This document shows positions 43,101-54,500 of a stretch of 64,000 bases of DNA, one piece after another; the stretch's first letter is position 1, and every line of letters begins with the position of its first letter. The position numbers and the translations under genes were made by a program. The stretch is from Incurvaria masculella (taxonomy: Eukaryota; Arthropoda; Insecta; Lepidoptera; Incurvariidae). The notes under the pieces are model-generated. The model worked only from the letters and a program-made list of their open reading frames with translations, searched no databases and had not been told where the DNA came from. The stretch is taken from positions 19,304,501-19,368,500 of the forward strand of contig OX335651.1 of assembly GCA_946894095.1 (NCBI GenBank). Reading direction: 5' to 3'.

Positions 43101-45057
43101 GATTTTTCTAGGATAATTATTATAATTAACCTCGGATCCTAGAGCAGGGAGCCCTCCTGCTTCCACCAGAAGCACCTTCCAGTCTGCTACCTCCGTCAGC
43201 CTGTTGGCGAGCACAGCTCCCGCCGATCCCGCGCCAACCACAACGAAGTCGAATATGGGATCTGAGCAAACCATACACCGTTAAGGAAGGTGTTAAAGTT
43301 TCTGTCGGTAGTACTTTTATCTCCAGTTTTTTCAAGTTATTTATTTTATTACTATGCCATCTCGCCGCTTCATCGTCGTCATGCAGTAGGATCAGTCTAC
43401 TTATTTTACTGCAGATATAGATCTTGCATGCATGATCTACGATTACAGTGCTACGAACATGAACTTTATGAAGTCCTTTATCACTATATAATCTCGTAGC
43501 TCACCCGTAAACTCACCCCGCAAACGCATTTCACGGAACATATTTCTGGTGTATTTATTCTGTATTCGTCTTCTCTAGAGACGTCAATCCCCAGTCTAGC
43601 CTTTATACATTACTGTAGGCACCAGCACACCGTTATAATTAACCGTCCTAGCCGGCATCTAGGATCGCTACTGTAGGGGTACATTTCATTTTTATTTCAT
43701 TTCATTTACTTTTATAGTCAAACTACAATAAATTACGTCACAAACTGATTGATCTAGAAAAAGCTTACTAAAGTTTTTGTAATTGAGTTCGTCGGCTAAA
43801 CTCTCCTTATAATGTCCATATCGTACCGTCCATTATGGGAAATCATGCTTCTTAAATATATATGAACTCATGCACCTGTTCTAATCTCTAGTAACTTTTA
43901 CTCACATTACACCCTTCGTTCGAAAAACCACTGTGCCGAAATGCATAGATATTTTAGCCCTGTTAATTACTGTTTATTATTTAGATCAGAACCTGTTTAT
44001 TACTGTTGCTTTGTCATGTCGCTGCCTTATTGAATTTAAAATTTTATTTTTACTGATTTTTAATAATTTTATTTACCGACTGATTTTTCCAACGCTTTTA
44101 CAACACCGTCTGTGTCGAATATCAAAGCAAAATAAAAATCTCAAATTTCTGTGATGTACGCGGCAGATTAAAATATATGATTGTACCTACATGACAAAAA
44201 GGTTACTTTGCGTATTTCCAGATGAAAAGGCCAAAGCATTCGCTACGCAGCAAATCTACTCAGGAAAGCAAAAACTAGTTTGTCACAGATGAAAGTGAAA
44301 CGCTTTTACCTGAAGTCATCAAACATTATATTAAGCTTATGTCATCGGACTCTTATGAGAATAATTAGAAGGGTGAGCACTAGGGTGACTCGTAGCTGTC
44401 ATTTCATGAGTGCGAAAGCGTTGTGACTAACTAGTGAGACACTGGTGACTCACCGGTGACATTCACATCAGTAGATCCCAGCATTCCCTTTTAAGGTACG
44501 TACTCTTAAATCTCACTGCCGCAGGTGATTTGCTTTAATCAGAGGATTAAGCTAATCAGTACTTAGTGGAAAAGACCCTCTATGTCTGAAAAGCCAGAGT
44601 GGCTGATAATTACGTTCTAATCACATGTATATTTTATTGAAAATACGGTAAACCAAGCACCAAAGTCATCGCATGCGTTCGAAACCCACATTTTCATCCT
44701 CTTATAAAGGAGCCTGGCGTGGCACCTAATTCCTGTGGGAATGCGGTGTACTAGGTCAATATGATTACAGTAAGTATTATCTTAGCCACGCAGGTTTAGT
44801 TCCATTTAAAGACACCTTAATGTTCTCTTCTGTCCAATTTTTCTCTTACAAAAACAACAAAGCAAACAAAGCATAAATGAGGTGCGGTAGGTACCCTGCA
44901 GGACTTCATAGGTCCGGTCAGGGGGCCACTGGTCCGGGGTGAGCAGCGCGCACTGCGCAGCCAGGAACGTCTGCACAGCTCCGACGAAGGACGAGCCTGC
45001 GTACTGGTACGTGTCCACCGCCGCTGACACAACGCCCGCGTCGCACGACCACGACAT
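40103..45057 (-). CDS. GMC oxidoreductase C (glucose dehydrogenase-like)
   Basis: A 636-residue FAD oxidoreductase. The exons are 45057-44895, 43261-43131 and 41719-40103, with phases 1 and 0. The FAD fold reads [17 protein letters not shown] and LLVEAGG. Exon 3 starts [20 protein letters not shown] and carries [48 protein letters not shown] and [19 protein letters not shown], all close to the family consensus. It therefore has the most canonical C-terminal active-site region of the three genes. The last residues ([12 protein letters not shown]) extend a few positions past the end of B. Intron 2 holds a MITE, a LINE tail and a SINE fragment. Confidence 0.93.
42062..42378 (-). mobile_element. 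Non-autonomous repeat, copy 2, in intron 2 of GMC C
   Basis: Reverse-oriented copy of the element at 16552-16855. It has GCAGTTCATGACAGAAATAA at the left, CGTGAACGGGTGCTGTTTGT in the middle and TTGTCATGAACTGTTGCA at the right. Confidence 0.62.
42404..42530 (+). repeat. LINE 3' tail, copy in intron 2 of GMC C
   Basis: It contains TTGCCAGTTTTTCTTCGCTG, GATTGCCGAACTGGCTAATG and GACCAATCCGAGTGTAGTG, and it ends in AATAAATAATAAAAAATAAA. This is the clearest copy of this tail family in the window. Confidence 0.6.
42835..43012 (+). repeat. Degenerate SINE body in intron 2 of GMC C
   Basis: TTTGGTACCATCGCATTATA, AAGATAGTCGAAGCGGC and CATCCAGTTTTAGTAGCCGT occur in SINE order. The head is not recognisable. 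Confidence 0.5.
43500..44249. other. Intron 1 of GMC C, no recognised feature
   Basis: AT-rich intron DNA with no repeat or coding signature that I can name. Confidence 0.3.
44250..44480 (+). repeat. Second copy of the 4597-4850 repeat
   Basis: It shares TCACAGATGAAAGTGAAACG, CACTAGGGTGACTC and GCTGTCATTTCATGAGTGCG with the copy at 4597-4850. It lies in intron 1 of gene C. Confidence 0.55.
44690..44800 (+). repeat. SINE 3' fragment in intron 1 of GMC C
   Basis: It contains GAGCCTGGCGTGGCACCTAA, TTCCTGTGGGAATGCGGTGT and TATTATCTTAGCCACGCAGG, the last third of the SINE body. Confidence 0.5.
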
Positions 45058-45565
45058 TTTTCAGGCCTGGAGCAATGTCGCACTTTGCAATCACAATCTT
45101 TCGGATTTCCTTTTTTTTTCTGCCAACTGCAGTCCGCAACATGCAGACGAAACTTATATTGTATGTAACTGATCACATGTAATCCACCTCCATTCTGGTG
45201 TTAATCATGGAATTTTGAAGTTGAATAAAGAAAAGTAAAAGATATTCGTAAGAGGGAACGCCCTATTTAGTTGAAAATAAAGTGTTTGATTTCTTATCAG
45301 AAAATTGACTAAAGTAAAAATTCAAGAAAATTATGTGAACTTACTTATACTTAAATTATTGTAATAAATCAATTACCTTTATGTTCACTCTCTTGAAACT
45401 CGAATATCACATTAAAATATTATTAGCTTTCTCGTGAGAATTTTCGAATAAAAGTGAGTGCGCAAGCCTGATGGAGGATAATAAACGAAAAAGCTAATTG
45501 TGTTAACATTTTTTGTAGGGGCAAAAGTCAGTTAAAATAAATTATATGGATGTTTAATTACTTAC

Positions 45566-45637
45566 TTAAGTGACCCAGCTACTCCTGACGCACATACGTT
45601 TGAGTGTCGCTGAAAATTCTACAAAACAACTTTTATA
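45566..45637 (-). promoter_or_regulatory. Putative promoter and non-coding 5' exon of GMC C
   Basis: On the minus strand TATAAAA starts at 45637, and the initiator-like TCAGCG lies 26 nt downstream at about 45611. A splice donor (CTTAA, then GTAAGTAAT) follows at 45566. The exon resembles that of gene B around ATGTGCGTC and ATGTGTGTC. In C the frame from that ATG meets a stop at the donor, so it is 5' UTR here. Confidence 0.5.
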
Positions 45638-46223
45638 TCGCCTCAAGGACTTATTTTATCAGGTGCGAAAAATAAAGGAGACAAAAGAAAAGCGTATAGT
45701 CAACGACCAGTTGAATAAACCAATATATAATACCATTACATTATGATATTTAATGACTTAAATTTTCCATTTGGATGCTCTTTGCTCTAAAACTAAGAAA
45801 CCAATTCTTATTTAATTTTTCATTACAATAATTTAGTAGATTTATTGAGTTAAGGTTATACAAGGACATCTAAATTAAAGCCAAGAACGTTAAAAAGGAG
45901 TGAACACGAAATGTTAGTTGTTCACTATCACTAAAAGCGTCGCTTAGAATTTGTTTTCCAAAGAAAAACCGAACATATTTAATTATTTATTAAGTTAGAC
46001 GATGGCATACGCCAGAATTGTAAGATGTATGCATGATTGTTGTTTTTCTGTGTATTGTTGTAAATCCTAATTATCTATGCCTTAAAATAAGAAAATACGA
46101 CCTGTCTAAGTGTAGCTTGTCTACCAATTTGACCAATAAAAAATACAATACAATATGTAATTGATTGAAACCTTCACAGACGATAATATGGGCATATTAT
46201 GCTTCGCATGTTTCATAGTTTTT
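45638..46223. other. Spacer upstream of GMC C
   Basis: AT-rich, with no feature recognised. The end of the spacer has an ATACAATACAATATG run that may be another retroelement tail. Confidence 0.3.
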
Positions 46224-46519
46224 AGGGTTCCATACCCAAAGGGTGAAAACGAAACCCTATTACTAAGCCTCCGCTGTCAGTCCGTCCGTCCGTCCGTCCG
46301 TCTGTCACAGGGCTGTATCTCATGAACCGTAATAGGTAGACAGCTGGATTTTTCACAGAGTCTGTATTTATTTTGCCGCTATAAAAACAAATAGGTAAAA
46401 TAAAAAATAAAAAATTAAAGGGCATACAAAAAACGCGATTTTTTTGTGTTCGTCTTGTACGATGGTACGAAACCCTTCGTGTGCGAGTCTGACTCGTACT
46501 TGGCCGGTTTTTTTTATTT
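46224..46519 (-). repeat. CCGGCCAAG interspersed repeat, copy 2
   Basis: Reverse of the 13975 copy. It reads AGGGTTCCATACCCAAAGGG at the left, has (CCGT)n near 46285, and ends CGTACTTGGCCGGTTT. Confidence 0.7.
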
Positions 46520-47835
46520 TTGCATGAATAAATACAAAAAACTTTCGTTCTATATCACAGCGAGTCACGCACGTAGTCGACATCACTATGGGCTTGTTGC
46601 TTCTTAAGGTAAACACTCGGCACGCGGTTGGAGCGCATGCATTATGTCTATTCCTTATCTATCGTTCTTGCTTGAAGGATTGCAAACCTATTTTAAAAAA
46701 ATACTAAAAACATTTTTGCTCAAACAAAGAACAAAGTATTCTGTCGATTCGAATGTAATTCATTTCATTTATTTATTCAACTTCTGGTAGTCAAACTACA
46801 CTAAGTCATGTCACAATTTGATTGATCCGCGGATTCGATCAACCAGTGAAGAAGCGAACCGCAAAGAAACTTCACTGGTCTATAAATTATGTGTTTTTTT
46901 TGTCTTTTTTTTTCTTCCACATAAATGATATAACACAATTATGATTTCATACCTAAATGCTACTGCCAAACTTACATTGGTAGAACGGTCTGGAGCAAAG
47001 AACTAAGGACTACGAGGAAACAACAACCCACAATGTGAAAAGTCTTAAATAAAAAATAAATTACTTAACTTAAATTAATATCGTAAAATTGTCGGGACAA
47101 ATTGTGGGGTTAGCTATTTCAACTGGTATACTTCTTTTCTGCATAACCTCAAGTCAATGAGATAAAGGTAATGTTGAATCCATTAAATAAATAAAAAATA
47201 TCTTGCTACATTTAAGTATGAAATGACTTTCTAATTCATACTTCACGCTGATCGTTGTTTTCTTTGAATAAATATAAATAAGAAGAACTATTTGTGCTTC
47301 ATTTATTTGATTTAAATTTTAGTATTCACTCTTCTAGCACTCACTTACTTAATAGGACGCCGTAAGAGAAAATACACTTTGTCTAATACATCGAACATAT
47401 TTGCGGCAAAACCGAAACTAGATCTTTAATGTATTTTTACGTTCTGAATTTCTGCAATTTTTCCTTGAATCCTGAGATCTCCATATTTGAACGCTGCTCT
47501 TCAGTGCAGTATTCTGAAATAAATCAAATAAATATAAATGTAATTAATAAAAGTATTTCGATATTTTTTTTTCTTATTTCAATTTATTTATAGGGTCGGT
47601 ATTTCCCTCAAAGTACTACCTGGGATCCTTCGAACATGGTATGTAGGAGCACCCAAGCGGCCGGAATGGATTGTGCAAGGCACCTCTTACGTGATCGCTA
47701 GGAATACGTCATATACCGCACTTAATGTAGAGAAATGACGTGATTCAATTATTTCCAACATGACATTTAAATGGCACTACGCACCGGATTTTGTCTCCAT
47801 GAGAATTAATTTTGACTATTTTTTAAATGATGTGT
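46520..47835. other. Spacer between the GMC cluster and the ACE-like gene
   Basis: AT-rich, with no gene. Nothing is assigned with confidence. Confidence 0.3.
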
Positions 47836-47990
47836 TGGTGAAACAACTTACTGGTGAAAAAATAAATTTTCGAAGCGAGGCAATATTGAATGTACCACAA
47901 AATGTAGATGTGCCCAACAAAACAAACTTAAAAACTCTGTTCCTCGTTATAAAAACTGTGTCACAAGCAGTTCACAGATTAAATTCTGAT
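47836..47990 (-). pseudogene. Remnant duplicate of the ACE last-intron/exon junction
   Basis: CTTACTGGTGAAAA followed by GCGAGGCAATATTGAATGTA and CCACAA closely matches 48843-48900. That segment spans the acceptor of the last ACE exon and its intron. TTAATTTTGACT at 47807 likewise echoes 48593. The exon sequence itself is missing. It may come from a partial duplication of the ACE 3' end followed by deletion. The 92-codon open frame 47760-48038 overlaps it and is not called a gene. Confidence 0.5.
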
Positions 47991-48068
47991 TCGATTGTTT
48001 ACTTTTCCGAGTGTAGTGTAAGAGTGGAGCAACAGTAAATGACATCTGCAATATCCTTGTGTGCCTCA

Positions 48069-48442
48069 ATGGCCCAGTTGCGCGACACTTCGGCGATCGC
48101 TTTCCGAAATTAAGCAACGCTGGGTCGGGTCTGGTCTTGGATGGGTGACCATTCGACCGTTGAGATAGGCTGGCCGTGGTTCGGATTCCACGTTAAACTG
48201 TAGGTCCCCTTCCTTACTTACTAGGTGGTAGGGTTAATCCCGCCCGGGTTAGTACCATCGCATTGGATGAACGATGGTCGAAGCGGCAATGAAAATTGTC
48301 CGTGTTTTCCGTCCAGTTCAATGTAGCCGTGCTATATAAGGAAGGTCCTGGCATGGCACCTAGTTCCCATGTGGTGTGTTGGGCTAATACCATGACAGAA
48401 AGTGTGGTATTAGCCATCCATGTCCAGTCACATAAAAAAAAA
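48069..48442 (+). repeat. 5S-rRNA-headed SINE, full length
   Basis: The head reads CGATCGCTTTCCGAAATTAA, AAGCAACGCTGGGTC and CTTGGATGGGTGACC. The common body follows (GGTAGGGTTAATCCCGCCCG, then CATCGCATTGGATGAACG), and it ends CATCCATGTCCAGTCACATA plus an A run. It is a sister of 1091-1465 and lies antisense just beyond the ACE-like gene. Confidence 0.82.
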
Positions 48443-48571
48443 TCCTGACGCCCTTTTTTCTATATATGTGTAGGTATGTGTAATCTTAATATCTCACGAT
48501 TTTCACACATCATCAATGTTTGCGCGTAAGTCTCATTAATTTATATACATACTAAAATAGAAGACAAAGAC

Positions 48572-51500
48572 TTAAAACTCAGGTGGTGTTAACATTAATT
48601 TTGACTGTAACACCAAATCTTTATAATCAACACAAAGTCTCCTCATCAAGCGAGTCATTGTACACTCACGGACTTCGCTGGCCTCCCATCCAATGAACTC
48701 TCCGTTTTTCTCGTTCTCTTTCTCGAGCCACTGCTGCAGCGGCTGGAAGTATTCCAGGACGCCACTAGCGTCCATGTTGCGCTGCCCCGTCAGCGCTTCC
48801 ATCGCGTCGGGCCACGGCTTGGAAGAGCCCAGTTGAAGCATCTTACTGGTGAAAAGATATAATTTCGATGCGAGGCAATATTGAATGTACCACAACATTT
48901 AGATAGAGTTTTAAAATACATCAGAAACTGTGTTTTAGAATCGCAATGTGAAATTATCAGGTGCCGCATAACGATTTCGATGACGTCAACAAATTCGAGC
49001 AACATGACGAAGAAGACGTAGTAAGGCGTCTCCTGTCTATCTCAAGGGGATATAAGACCCTAGAACGACCATATCCGATAAGCGATAGTTTTTGTATAAT
49101 TTGTTGTCTTAATAAGCACTTTTCTGCAAATATGTTTATCGGAGAAATTTGACATTGTATCTAATAAATATTATAAAGGGGAAAGTTTGTAATAATGGAT
49201 GGATGGATGGATGGATGGATGGATGGATGGATGGATGTTTGTTACTCTTTCACGTAAAAACTACTGAATGGATTCTATTGAAACTTTACAATAATATAGC
49301 TTATACATCAGAATAACACATAGGCTACAATTTATGTGCCCATGGGCTTTAGAACTTTCACGGGGCTGCGAAAACGATGCCGGTAGCGATACTTCACACT
49401 AGGGGGAGAGGAGCCGGGGGCGGTGGCGGGGAGCGGCGGCGGGGGGAGGGCAGACGTCGTGACTGTTTGGTGTCCGTTTGGCGAATTTTCAAGGCACTAG
49501 CGATTTGTAAAACTTAGTACATGTACATTTAACTACCCGGGAATTAGGATTGGCTAAATAGAATTCAGTTCCGCTTACGCTAAGATGGGGCTGTCATACA
49601 AACTGCAATGCTATGCACGGCTCGGCTTTGCGGCGGCAGCGCTTACTTTTACTGAAGTACGGCTTGGTATTTCCTGCAACTTTAGGACTACTTGGCATCA
49701 CGCTAAATCGCCGGAGGAGCGACCAACAGAATAAAATCCTTGAGAACCAATTACTCGATTTAGATGTGCATTGTATTTACGTCTAGCCTGATTCTACTAA
49801 AAACTTATAGATTACATAATATAACGCTTCATTACCAGAAGGGTAAGTAGTGAGTCTTAAAGTCTTATAACATGCGAACCACTTACCTGATTTATGTGCG
49901 TATTTTATCAATGTATAGCATCTTTGGGAGCAGTCAGGTTCGAGATGGGTTACTGTTTTCGATGTTGAGGCTGGCTGTGGGTTGGAGTCCACGCAAAACT
50001 TACCTACGTTACACGTTACTTACTAGGTAAGCAATGTAGCAGTGAAAGTGCAGAAAGGTTCTCGCGGCAAATGTTTTTTTTTAAATAGCCACCAAACGTC
50101 AACGAAGCTCTAAATGGGAATTATTGGATGTTTCTCATTAAATCATGCTATTTCGGCTCGAACGATCTTGATTAAATTTGGTACATGGATACATTGTCCT
50201 GGACCAGTTTGACCCTATTTTGGACCAGTCATGTGGGCTACTTTTTATCCATGAAATAATTTAGCCGACACTAACCCGAGCGGAGCCGGGTACCGCAGCT
50301 AGTTATTTTATAATTTAGACTAATACAAATTGGGCCTTGTCATTAAAATTGAAATTACGTTAAAAACGTTGAGGCCCGTTAACACCCACAACATAAGCGG
50401 TGAGAATATTGTTTTAAAATTTAATTTAATTTACTAATCAATTATCTAGTGTCGCGTCAAAAATATTTTTCATTTTGGCCATATATTAATTACTATTAAC
50501 TAAAACATGAGCAATTATGAGCACTCCAAGAACGAACTCCCCCAGAAATGCTATGGTTTTCATTAATGGTATTATGCCAATATTTAAAAAAAATATCAGC
50601 ACGACACTAGTATATTGATTAATGTAAATAATATAATTTAAATAATATACCCTTACCGCTTATTTTGTGAGAGTTAACGCGTTTTAAAGTTTTTCAAAAC
50701 ATTTTTACGCTTGAATTCCAACGACAAGGACCAACTTTTTTTAATCTAAATCGTAAAAATGTTCCATGCCAAGGTTGTACAATAAACACGTTTGCATAAA
50801 AGTGCTTATTATGGAAATTTAAACATTAAATGATCGCGTATCGGTTACGGTCGTTCCAGGGTCCTATGTCGCCTTAATTTGTTTTCTAAATTCTAATGAA
50901 GAAATAACATGTTTGAAAACTTAATGTTTTTTAAGCGAAGGTCGTTTGTGAAGGACAACGTGAGCAATCAGCGTATATACCCGAGAGCATTTCCAGCAGC
51001 ACCGCTCCGGTAGATATCGCAGGCTGACAGCTTGGCCGATGACTGTCCCCCGTACTCGCCAGCCAGCTCACAGAGCGAGCGATGGAATTGGAATTGAATG
51101 ATAAACGAGACGTAGTACCTGCAAAAATACCATGCAATTACTAAACAATGATAATCTTTAACTCCTGTTTAGGGTTACCTGAGAGAAAATGAAACCTAAT
51201 GCTGTCATTCGGGCATTTGAGACCCGTCTGTCTATCGTCGTTTAGTATTCGTTTAGTATTCGGCATGTTGTTGTTGTTGGTGGGGGTGGTCGCTGCCTGC
51301 ACTTGGTCGCACGTTGAGTTGTCCTTTGTACAACGCCCCCTCAATTCTTGCTACCCTAGGCTGCCAATGTCGTCTATGAAGGTGACGAGGCGGCCCGGGT
51401 GTCTGCAGACCTGCGCAAGCGATGTGGGGGAAAGGACGTTGCACTGCAGAAGCACGTGTTCAGCGGTTCGGCATGATATTAGATGATATTTTTGCATTTA

Positions 51501-54500
51501 ATCTGAGAGAGATTTCAATGGAATTTTTGCCCAAAGGGTCGATCGAAATTTTAGGTGGGCTTTCCCGCTCAACTTCCCATACAAACGTGGAAAGAAGATC
51601 ATGCGCATATTTCTTGTCAGACATCCAAAACTATAGTCGAAACAGCTTTCTTTAATCGAACTAGATGTCTGACGGCATTGTAAAATCGTTTTTGGTTTCT
51701 AAGTTGTAAGGTCCGTAAGTTCGAATTTTTCGCGCGTTTTAAACAATAACTTTGGAGGTGGATTGCTCAAAGATAAAATAAAAAGATTAGTCATCTGAGC
51801 TAGCTTGTTTCATTAAGATTTATAATTAACTAGCTGCGGTACCCGGCTCCGCTCGGGCCAATGTCGTTTTGAACTAATGTCGGTCTGAAAGAGCTTTTCC
51901 AAAAGGCTAGTCGACACTACTTTACGAATAGATTAGACAATGTGTTTAATTTGATCAAAATTGGTTGAACCGGTGTGGCATGATTTAATAAGAAAACTAC
52001 ACTTTCTGTGCAATATAAGTGAGGTCCAGCCATGGCACCTAGTTTCACCAGGTGTGTTGGGCCAATATAATGGCACTAGATGAGGAGATCAAAGACCTTC
52101 GTGCCCGCGACCAATCATCTATCATGGAAGAGATCTACTTTCTGGAGAAATGACTCGCAATGTTTTTGTAAATTTTTAAGATTTGTAAAAAAAATGTGAT
52201 AGGCACCTAATTAAAGTCTCGTTTTCCTTATTCTAAGGTGAACCTCGTCGCTACGATTAACCAAAAAACATAACATTATGCCTAGTTCAACAATCCATAC
52301 CTCGCGTATTCGACATTCGCGGAGACGTGATACTTGGCGGCGGCATCGAAGTCCTCTTCGGTCCTTTGAACTGGAGGCTCGACGCCCTGGAGAGCCTCCC
52401 GCAACGTCCAGAAGTGACAGTTGTAGTCGGTGGGCGGCGTAGTGCCCCGGAATACACCATACCGAAATAGATCCAGCATGTAAGCGAATGGAAGGAACAC
52501 TATCTTTTCTAGGCTCTGGAATCAGAAATAACGTAATGGAGCATTATAATATCTATTACTAGTGAGGTATTTCTGGTGGCGAGTAGTTTAAAATTGATTA
52601 TATTTTCGGTTTTTTTTAACACCGGTCAATGGTTAGAAGCACTTATCTTTGCTCCTATGATTATTAGGGTTCCGTACCCAAAGGGTGAAAACGGAACCCT
52701 ATTACTAAGCCTCCGGTGTCCGTCCGTCCGTCCGTCTGTCACAGGCCTGTATCTCGTGAACCGTAATAGGTAGGAGGCTGAAATTTGCACGGAGTGTGTA
52801 TTTATTTTGCCGCTGTAACAACAAATACGTAAAATAAAACAATTATAATAATTAAAGGGCATTTGAGAACTAAAAACGTGATTTTTGTGTTAAATCTTGT
52901 ACGATGGTACGGAACCCTTCGTGTGCGAGTCCGACACGCACTTGGCCGGTTTTTATCTCTCGAGCGCTTGATATTGTAAGTCTGGCGACTAATAACATTT
53001 TAAAGCGTTGATACGTTGTGAAAAGTAAGAGTAAAAACACAAGATACTGTTGATTCGACCCTTTGTCAAAGGCTATATACATTAACCCTTTTTCAAGTTT
53101 TTTTTTAACAAATGCTTATTTAGTGGGGATGCATTCCTCAACCCTTACAATATTCCTTCGCTTCCATAATTTGTATTATTCTATTGAGCGTTTGATTTAC
53201 CTTCGCTAGTGTAGTCAAGTCCGTCTCATTTCTACTGAGCCCGTGATTTACCTTCGCTGCTATGGTTCGTCTTATTTCTATTGAATCCTTGATTATTCTT
53301 CGCTGGTTGAGTTAATTTTCCATTGAGCGCGTGATCTACTTACCCTGTTATAGTTCGTATCATTTCTGTTGAGCGCTTCATTTACTTTCGCTCCTCTAAT
53401 TCGTCTTACTTCTATCAGGCACTTGTTTTGCCTTCCTTACTTTTGTTCGTCTTATTTATTGAGCGCTTAATTTAACTTTGCTATTATAGTTCTTCTTATT
53501 TTCATCGAGCGCTTGATCAACCCATACAGCGATGTGCTAAAGTCTAATTATAAAATATGACAAATCTGAGTGCAGTGTACTGCCTATGAATGAAAAATAA
53601 ACAACAAACAACGACAATGAAATACATATGTTTTTTTTTACCATCGAATTAATAATTTAATTAGGATTTATAATTTCTTACCATTTTATACAATTGGTAA
53701 ATTTCAGTCTCATCGTCGGCTTCACTTTCTTCCAGCAACCTAACTACCCTCAGGTGCTTTGGAGTGGTAACCGATAAGGCGATTACATCGCCGACCGCCT
53801 CCTGAAATCCTAATAATAACAAAAAAAATATTTTATTAAATCTAAGACCCACAGAGATCGAATATTAATTAGATAGGGGTTGCACATTTAGCATTAGTTA
53901 GCTACGGTAGCAGTAGTTAGAGCCGGAATGGGGTGATTCTGCACACAAAAATTAAAACATTTTGTGCTAGAACTTTCTACGTTCTATACGACTTCTGTAA
54001 CAAAATAAAGACTACATTCTCTCCATGCATTTTGTTAATACCAAATAAAAGCATTATTTAAAACAAGTGGAAAGAAAACCAATGTTTTAACGTATACAGA
54101 ATCGTCCTCTTTCATCCAACGGTACACTGTGCCTAAGGTAAATCTGTACTACTATGTCTATGTAATAATACATCATTCAATGGAGCCCAAACAAAAACAT
54201 ATTAAAATGGAACCTGGATTGGCGCCAGCTCTAAAGATGTGTGGTTGATTCCTATACTGCAAATAGTATTGGATATGTCCCATCTCGTGATGTGTCGTAT
54301 GAAAGAAACTTCCCGTTAATGAAGTGCATTGTTTTATCCTGAAATATTACAGCAACGAATTACAAAAACAATTCAGAGACGTTTCTGTTAGAACTACGCA
54401 TCAAATAAATAAGCTTTGGTGCGAAGATTGGGCAAAACATCTGTTCAAATAATAATTAACCAACGTCATAACTGTGCAGTCATATATGTTTTAGACATGA

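Noticed and set aside
47760..48038. 92-codon open frame that could be a small gene
   Set aside because: Overlaps a remnant of the ACE 3' junction, and its sequence shows no known motif.
49194..49236. Regular tetranucleotide array that could suggest a CRISPR-like repeat
   Set aside because: Uninterrupted GGAT units with no spacers: a microsatellite in a eukaryotic intron.
51199..51486. 95-codon frame with a hydrophobic N-terminal segment like a signal peptide
   Set aside because: Antisense to a LINE C-terminal remnant. The hydrophobic run comes from the reverse of an AAC/CAA repeat.
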